From assembly GCA_028288725.1 (NCBI GenBank), contig JAQGIC010000120.1, positions 1 to 64,000 on the forward strand: 64,000 nucleotides of DNA, written 5' to 3'. This DNA is from Rhodospirillales bacterium. Its GTDB lineage: Bacteria > Pseudomonadota > Alphaproteobacteria > ATCC43930 > CGMCC-115725. A program made the position numbers and the translations under genes. A model generated the notes under the pieces. It did no database searches and was not told the origin of the DNA. It saw nothing but the letters and a program-made list of their open reading frames with translations. Shown one piece after another: positions 59,040 to 64,000 of this stretch (position 1 is its first letter; each line of letters starts with the position of its first letter).

Positions 59040-59759
59040 TTAAACCGGGGGTGCCGCGTGCGACGACCATTTCAGCGCGACCACGCCCGGCAGGTTCGCC
59101 AGAGCCTCGATCGGCATCGGCGCCTGCTGCTCGTTCGACCGTCCATGCCGGCTCAGCTCGAGGTCGATATGTTGGCGACCGGCCTCGTCGATCTCCATCA
59201 TGTCGATCTTCGATTTATAGCCTGCGCGTTTCAGCTGATCGACGATGGCCGGTATCGACGGCTCGTCGGCCTCCAGCGTCACGGCGAGGGTGGCGTGCTG
59301 TTCCTGGGGCATGCGCGCTTCGGCCCATTTCAGCACCCAGAGGGCGAGCAGGATGAGCACGAGCCCGGTGACGCCCAGAGCGAGCTGCCCGCCGCCGAAA
59401 CACAGGCCGATCACCGTCGTGATCCAGAGCGTCGCCGCGGTCGTGACGCCATGGACCATATCGCCGCGCCGCAGAATCGCGCCGGCGCCGATAAAGCCGA
59501 TGCCGGACAGGATACCGAGGGGCAGGCGCATCGGATCGGCATTGACGAAACTATCCGGCGTCTTGCCGGTCAACCGCAACAGCAGGTTCATCTGGATCAT
59601 CGCGATGGCGGCGGCCAGGGCCACCAGCAAGGTCGTGCGCAGGCCGGCCGCGTGACCGTGTTCTCCGCGATTGAAGCCGATGAGCAGACCGGCGACGACG
59701 GTCAGTCCCAGGCGAAGCGCCAGATCGCGCCAATCCGCCACCAATGGCATCGTGTCCAT
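59040..59759 (-). CDS. MgtC/SapB family membrane protein
   Basis: This 239-aa protein begins MDTMPLVADWRDLALRLGLT, and continues with the MgtC core (VVAGLLIGFNRGEHGHAAGL, RTTLLVALAAAIAMIQMN, LSGIGFIGAGAILRRGD, VHGVTTAATLWITTVIG) in about five helices. The C-terminal 90 residues form an ACT-like soluble domain (ATLAVTLEADEPSIPAIVDQ). MgtC proteins affect magnesium homeostasis and envelope energetics. GGAAG lies before the ATG. It follows the DedA gene on the same strand by 73 nt. Confidence 0.9.
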   Translation of the reverse strand: MDTMPLVADWRDLALRLGLTVVAGLLIGFNRGEHGHAAGLRTTLLVALAAAIAMIQMNLLLRLTGKTPDSFVNADPMRLPLGILSGIGFIGAGAILRRGDMVHGVTTAATLWITTVIGLCFGGGQLALGVTGLVLILLALWVLKWAEARMPQEQHATLAVTLEADEPSIPAIVDQLKRAGYKSKIDMMEIDEAGRQHIDLELSRHGRSNEQQAPMPIEALANLPGVVALKWSSHAAPPV

Positions 59760-59832
59760 GAGCCGGCTTCCGACACTCGAAGGATGGGGTATCAGAACCC
59801 ATCCGAAGCGCCGGGGTTCCAGCCCATTCCCA

Positions 59833-60465
59833 TCAGTCGGGAATGGCCCGCTCCGCCTCCTGCTGCAGCCGGGCTTCGTGGCGGCGCAGCAGGAAGATCG
59901 AGGCGCCGATCGCGCCAGCGGCCACGGCCGCGAACCCGATCGCCAGCGGACCTTCCAATGTGCGAACCTCATGGCCCAGCGCATAGGCGCCGAAGCCATA
60001 GAGCGACGCCCAGAAAATCCCGCCCAGCGCGTTGGCCACCAGGAAGCGCCGCCACTCCATCTGGTTGGCGCCGGCGAGCAGGGCCGTAAAGGTCCGTAGC
60101 ACGGCGACGAAGCGGCCGAAGAAGACGACCTTGCCGCCGTAGCGCTGAAACAGATAGCGGCCGAGTTTGATGCGCGGCGCCGTCAATCCGATCTTGGCGC
60201 CATACCGGCGAAGCAGCCGAAAGCCGAAGCGGCGGCCGATCAGATACCCGATATTGTCGCCGATGATGGCGCCGGCCGCGGCCGAGGCGACCAGCGGGAC
60301 GATGCCGAACTGGTGGGTGGTCGCGGCATAGAGCGCCGCCGCGATGACGGCGCTTTCGCCGGGGGCCGGAATGCCCATGCTTTCGATCATGGTAATGCCG
60401 CCGACCGCCAACACGCCATGCTCGCGGATCAGCGGCATGACATAGTCGTGGAATAGACTGCTCAT
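59833..60465 (-). CDS. DedA family membrane protein
   Basis: This 210-aa protein shows the DedA/SNARE-associated pattern: ESMGIPAPGESAVIAAALYA, GAIIGDNIGYLIGRRFGFRL, FFGRFVAVLRTFTALLAGAN and the last two helices. The family flips phospholipids (C55-P or aminophospholipids) in the cytoplasmic membrane. FVAVLRTFTALLAGANQMEW contains the conserved Arg residues needed for function. It lies in the same direction as the MgtC gene and close to other lipid-related genes. Confidence 0.9.
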   Translation of the reverse strand: MSSLFHDYVMPLIREHGVLAVGGITMIESMGIPAPGESAVIAAALYAATTHQFGIVPLVASAAAGAIIGDNIGYLIGRRFGFRLLRRYGAKIGLTAPRIKLGRYLFQRYGGKVVFFGRFVAVLRTFTALLAGANQMEWRRFLVANALGGIFWASLYGFGAYALGHEVRTLEGPLAIGFAAVAAGAIGASIFLLRRHEARLQQEAERAIPD

Positions 60466-60769
60466 CCGGCCGGAGCCGATGCGTCGAGGGTCCCTGACGT
60501 TCGCATGAGCATGTTTTCCAATCCGGCCGCCCGTTTCAGTCTCAATCAGGAGGGATACCGCTCGGTTCCAAAGGACTTCGCAGCCGTCGGGGGAACTCCC
60601 ATGTGATTTTACGACTTTTGGTGGTGTCAGCCCGCCGCAAGCTAATGATCCGTTTGCGGTTTAGGTGTCATGAGACTAACCTGACGGCCGAATTGTTTAG
60701 ACTGTGCTTCACACGGTAAACGATAGCGATCCTGTGTTTATAGTCGCAGCTAGAACGGGGAGGCACCGC
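60466..60769. other. Intergenic region upstream of the CheB-CheR kinase
   Basis: These 304 nt lie between divergent genes and should contain both promoters. A TATAGT hexamer at 60739-60744 is a possible -10 for the kinase gene, but no matching -35 is clear. GGGGAGG at 60758-60764 is the ribosome site of the GTG start. I see no gene or strong palindrome. Confidence 0.4.
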
Positions 60770-63700
60770 GTGTCCGCTAGCAAGATCTTTCCGATCGCTG
60801 GCGTCGGCGCATCGGCCGGCGGAATCGAAGCACTGGTCGCGCTGTTCGCGCCGATGACGGTCGAGATCGGCATGGCGTTCGTCGTCGTGACCCATCTGCC
60901 CCCCGGTCACGAAAGCATGCTGGGCGAAATTCTCGCGCGCCACACCGCCCTCTCGGTCGCCATCATCGAGGATGGCCAGACGATCGAGCCCAATCGCGTC
61001 TATGTCCTGCCGCATGAAGCGAGCCTGACGATAGAGCAGGGGAGATTGCGCATGGGCGGCCTGCCTCCTGGCGTGCGCGTCCGCAATCCGATCGACACCT
61101 TCTTCAGCGCGCTGGCCGACGATCAGGGCGTGCGGGCGATAGGCATCGTGCTGTCCGGCGGCGGCAGCGACGGCACGCTGGGGGCCAAGGCGATCAAGGA
61201 GTGCGGCGGTTTGACGCTTGCCCAGGGCTCCGATCATACCAGTCCCAGGCATGCAAGCATGCCGCTCAGTGCGATCGGCAGCGGCATGGTCGATCTGGTG
61301 CTGTCGGTCGAAGCCATGGCAGCGAAGCTGGCGACCTACGGCAAGGACCTGCGCGAAGAGAACACCGGCGAGACCATATCGGAGATCGAAACGGCCAAGG
61401 ACGCGATCTACAAGCTTCTGCGCAATCGGCTCGGCCATGATTTCGCCGGGTATAAGGACAAGGCCTTCCTGCGCCGGGTACAGCGGCGCATGCAGGTGCT
61501 TCAGCTGAAGCAGGTCGGTTCCTATGTCGAGCATCTGCGGCAGGATGGGAACGAAGCCCAGATGCTGTTCCGCGACCTGCTGATCAGCGTGACCGATTTC
61601 TTCCGCGATGCCGCAGCCTTCGCAGCACTCTCGGACGAGGTCATCCCGCATCTGTTCGAAGGCAAGGGCGCCGACGACACCGTCCGGGTGTGGGTTCCGG
61701 GCTGCGCCACCGGCGAGGAGGCCTATTCGATCGCGATCCTGATGCGCGAGCATATGGATGGCCTGCCGGGTGTGCCCAAAGTTCAGGTGTTCGGCACCGA
61801 TATCGATGAAACGGCGTTGAGCATCGCCCGCACCGGCCGCTATCCCAACGCTTTGCTGAAGGCGGTGACACCGGAGCGCGCGCGCCGGTTCTTCACCGGC
61901 GATGGGCCGAGCCGGGTGATCGCGAAGGAGGTGCGCGATCTCTGCGTCTTTTCCGCCCACAGCCTGATCCGGGATCCGCCGTTCTCGCGGCTCGACCTGG
62001 TATCCTGCCGCAATCTGCTGATCTATTTCAGCGCGGACCTTCAGAACCAGGTCATCCCGATCTTCCATTATGCGCTGCAGCCAAACGGGTTTCTGTTTTT
62101 CGGCCTGTCCGAAAACGTGACCCAGCATGCCGACCTGTTCGCACCGATCGACAAGAAGCACCGGATCTTTCGGCGCCGCGACCATCTTCCGCGGCGTCCG
62201 CCGCTGCCTCTGCGCATTCCCGGCCTGGCTTCCGTCACCCGGCCGGATCCGCATCGTCATTCGAATGCCGGCAGCCTCAATCTGCGGCAGACCGCCGAGA
62301 ACCATCTGCTGGAGCACCACACGCCGGCCTACGTTGTCGTCAACCGGGACCACGACATCGTCTATTACTCCGCAGGCACCGGAAAATATCTCGAGGCTGC
62401 CGCCGGCATGCCCAACCGGCAGATCCTGGCCGTGGCCCGCAAGGGGCTGCGGCTGGAATTGCGGATGGCGCTCCGCGAGGCGAACGAGACGCGTCGGTCC
62501 GCCATGCGCGAGCGGATTACCGTCGAGATCGATGACCGGCTCCAACTCGTCACGCTCAAGATCGATCCGTTGGTTCGGCCTGATAACGAACTGCTGTTCC
62601 TGGTGCTGTTCGTCGATGTCGGCGCGCCGGTCGCCGCCGAGGCGTTCAAGCCTCAGCGGCCGCCGGAACAGCATGATGTGACGATCACCCGCCTAGAGCG
62701 CGAGCTGAACGAGCATCGCGATCGGCTGCAGGTGACGATCGAGGAATATGAAACGGCGATCGAGGAACTGGTCTCGGGCAACGAGGAGGTCCAGTCGACC
62801 AACGAGGAGCTGGAAAGCTCCAAGGAGGAACTCCAGTCGCTGAATGAGGAAATCCTGACGGTCAACGGAGAGCTCAATCGCAAGATCGAGGCGCTGGACG
62901 AGGCCAACAGCGATCTGAAGAACCTGTTCGAAAGTACGCAGATCGCGACGGTTTTCCTCGACCGGCATCTCGTCATCCGCAGTTTCACACCGGCCGTCAC
63001 CGAGATCTTCAATCTGATCCCGAGCGATTGCGGCCGTCCGCTGACCGACATTGCGAGCCGGCTCGACGCGGTCAATCTGCGTCGGGAATTGCAAGCGGTG
63101 CTGCAGTCGCGCCAGCCCGTGGAGCGCCGCCTGACCGCCGATGACGGCGTGCGGCACTACGTGATGCGCTTGCTGCCCTATCGGGCTTCCGACGATTCGA
63201 TCGATGGGCTGTTGGTGACCTTCATCGACATCACCAGCATCGTTGCCTCCGAAGCGCACCAGCGGCTGCTGATCGCGGAACTGAACCATCGGGTCCGCAA
63301 CATGCTGGCGGTCGTGATCGGCATCGCGACCAAGACCATAGCCCAGACGCCGGAGCTGCAGCCGTTCGCCGAAACCTTCCTCGGGCGATTGCACGCGCTG
63401 GCCGGCGCCTATGAGCCGTTGTCGCGGGTCGATTGGGGGCACGTTCCCTTGCGTGATATCGTCATGCCGCAGATCGAGCCGCATCTGAAAGATCCGGAGC
63501 AGGCCCGGATCGAGGGCCCGCAGATCCTGTTGCACCCCAAGGCGGCCCTGGCGCTGGGGCTGGTCATCCACGAGTTGTCGATCAACGCCGCCAAACACGG
63601 CGCCCTGTCGCTGCCCGACGGGACCGTCGCCGTCGAATGGCGCCGGGATGACGGCGTCATGGTGCTCGAATGGCGGGAGACCGGCGGCCCGCCGGTCAAG

Positions 63701-63868
63701 CAACCTCGTCACAGAGGCTTCGGGTCGGAGCTGATCGAGCGCGCGGTCAATTATGAAATGGATGGAGAGACGTCCATCGAATTCGCCCCGGACGGCGTCA
63801 AGGTTCTGGTCAAGGTGCCGCTTTCGGAGCTGAGCGCCACGGACGCCGGCGAGGCGATCCCATCGTGA
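60770..63868 (+). CDS. CheB-CheR-PAS hybrid HWE histidine kinase
   Basis: The protein of 1032 aa starts at a GTG with GGGGAGG 6 nt upstream; the frame is open to 60704. Order of domains: CheB-like methylesterase (about 7-175, with GASAGG Ser, THLPPGHE His and the SDGT Asp), CheR methyltransferase (about 205-455, [11 protein letters not shown] for SAM), a PAS domain near 500-590, a long coiled coil (about 640-710, [20 protein letters not shown] and on), a second PAS region, then an HWE kinase with phosphoacceptor His840 in [12 protein letters not shown] and ATPase motifs [13 protein letters not shown] and [11 protein letters not shown]. It joins receptor-modification domains to a kinase, and its gene overlaps that of a response regulator. 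Confidence 0.93.
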   Translation: MSASKIFPIAGVGASAGGIEALVALFAPMTVEIGMAFVVVTHLPPGHESMLGEILARHTALSVAIIEDGQTIEPNRVYVLPHEASLTIEQGRLRMGGLPPGVRVRNPIDTFFSALADDQGVRAIGIVLSGGGSDGTLGAKAIKECGGLTLAQGSDHTSPRHASMPLSAIGSGMVDLVLSVEAMAAKLATYGKDLREENTGETISEIETAKDAIYKLLRNRLGHDFAGYKDKAFLRRVQRRMQVLQLKQVGSYVEHLRQDGNEAQMLFRDLLISVTDFFRDAAAFAALSDEVIPHLFEGKGADDTVRVWVPGCATGEEAYSIAILMREHMDGLPGVPKVQVFGTDIDETALSIARTGRYPNALLKAVTPERARRFFTGDGPSRVIAKEVRDLCVFSAHSLIRDPPFSRLDLVSCRNLLIYFSADLQNQVIPIFHYALQPNGFLFFGLSENVTQHADLFAPIDKKHRIFRRRDHLPRRPPLPLRIPGLASVTRPDPHRHSNAGSLNLRQTAENHLLEHHTPAYVVVNRDHDIVYYSAGTGKYLEAAAGMPNRQILAVARKGLRLELRMALREANETRRSAMRERITVEIDDRLQLVTLKIDPLVRPDNELLFLVLFVDVGAPVAAEAFKPQRPPEQHDVTITRLERELNEHRDRLQVTIEEYETAIEELVSGNEEVQSTNEELESSKEELQSLNEEILTVNGELNRKIEALDEANSDLKNLFESTQIATVFLDRHLVIRSFTPAVTEIFNLIPSDCGRPLTDIASRLDAVNLRRELQAVLQSRQPVERRLTADDGVRHYVMRLLPYRASDDSIDGLLVTFIDITSIVASEAHQRLLIAELNHRVRNMLAVVIGIATKTIAQTPELQPFAETFLGRLHALAGAYEPLSRVDWGHVPLRDIVMPQIEPHLKDPEQARIEGPQILLHPKAALALGLVIHELSINAAKHGALSLPDGTVAVEWRRDDGVMVLEWRETGGPPVKQPRHRGFGSELIERAVNYEMDGETSIEFAPDGVKVLVKVPLSELSATDAGEAIPS

Positions 63869-64000
63869 GCGGGCTTGCCGGCTCCCGCATTCTGGTCGTC
63901 GAGGACGAGATGCTGATCGCGATGGTGGTCGAAACCTTGCTCGGCGATGCGAGCTGCGAGGTCGTCGGTCCGTTCGGTCGGCTTGCCCAGGCCCTGAAAT
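63865..64000 (+). CDS. Response regulator, N-terminal fragment
   Basis: Only 45 codons are present before the right edge. The start GTG overlaps the stop of the kinase gene (GTGA). The sequence [20 protein letters not shown] carries the acidic pocket E-D-E of a receiver domain, and continues [20 protein letters not shown], typical of alphaproteobacterial single-domain regulators paired with HWE kinases. The phosphoacceptor Asp and any output domain are outside the window. Confidence 0.88.
   Translation, partial: MSGLAGSRILVVEDEMLIAMVVETLLGDASCEVVGPFGRLAQALK

Noticed and set aside
60560-60640. EcfG-type (GGAAC...CGTT) promoter before the kinase or DedA gene
   Set aside because: GGAAC is present but no CGTT at 16-17 nt on either strand.
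1-64000. CRISPR arrays, prophage, complete insertion sequences, integrases
   Set aside because: No regularly spaced repeats, transposase, integrase or phage structural genes are visible.

Overview
The window is about 64 kb of GC-rich DNA from what is most likely an alphaproteobacterium, probably of the Rhodospirillales type. The grounds are an HWE-type histidine kinase, a Porin_4-like porin, many solute-binding proteins, and a catabolic gene set typical of soil or rhizosphere alphaproteobacteria. Genes are densely packed, often with GTGA, ATGA or TGATG overlaps. I see no rRNA, tRNA, CRISPR array, prophage or complete insertion sequence. The left edge cuts an orotate phosphoribosyltransferase gene and the right edge cuts a response regulator gene.

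Region 1 (148-16586) is a catabolic cluster built around three molybdenum hydroxylases of the xanthine oxidase family. Two complete FAD / 2Fe-2S / Mo sets lie in tandem (2173-9553). A third, two-subunit IorAB/NicAB-like enzyme with a Tat-like leader follows (10310-13137). With them are a CoxG-like protein, an XRE regulator, a hotdog thioesterase, a PuuE-like ring-amide hydrolase candidate, a 4,5-dihydroxyphthalate decarboxylase-like protein and an aromatic-acid MFS carrier. Together they look like an uncharacterised pathway for a nitrogen heteroaromatic or a related aromatic acid. None of the large subunits carries the CO dehydrogenase cysteine motif.

Region 2 (16591-21826) holds a GntR/FCD regulator divergent from tcuAB (tricarballylate oxidation), with a candidate operator over the tcuA promoter, followed by an isolated chemoreceptor gene.

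Region 3 (21966-33169) is an 11-kb block entirely on the minus strand. It holds enoyl-CoA hydratase-like, CoA-transferase, thioesterase, iron-type ABC transporter, GntR/FCD regulator, class V aminotransferase, dicarboxylate/amino-acid symporter and threonine aldolase genes. The same palindrome, TAATTA-TG-TAATTA, lies over both candidate promoters of the block and is a strong candidate for the operator of the resident GntR protein.

Region 4 (33171-41826) is mixed: a chemoreceptor gene remnant, an orphan peptide-type binding protein, a phosphoesterase, a fatty acid hydroxylase, a polar amino acid ABC transporter, two very small genes, a DUF2188-like protein and MsrA.

Region 5 (41969-48802) has a LacI regulator divergent from a PhyH dioxygenase / MFS / TIM-barrel isomerase operon with two LacI-type operators, then a PhnD-like protein coupled to a DHA2 efflux pump. 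A second DHA2 pump converges on it with no gap.

Region 6 (50421-64000) contains a porin with a clear terminator, a LysR gene, a frameshifted cupin remnant and small conserved families (DUF72, DUF1810, cupin). It continues with envelope and lipid genes (phospholipase D-like, UPF0104-like, EEP hydrolase, MgtC, DedA) and ends with a CheB-CheR-HWE kinase followed by its response regulator. A hairpin repeat occurs twice (45469-45501 and 58912-58947).
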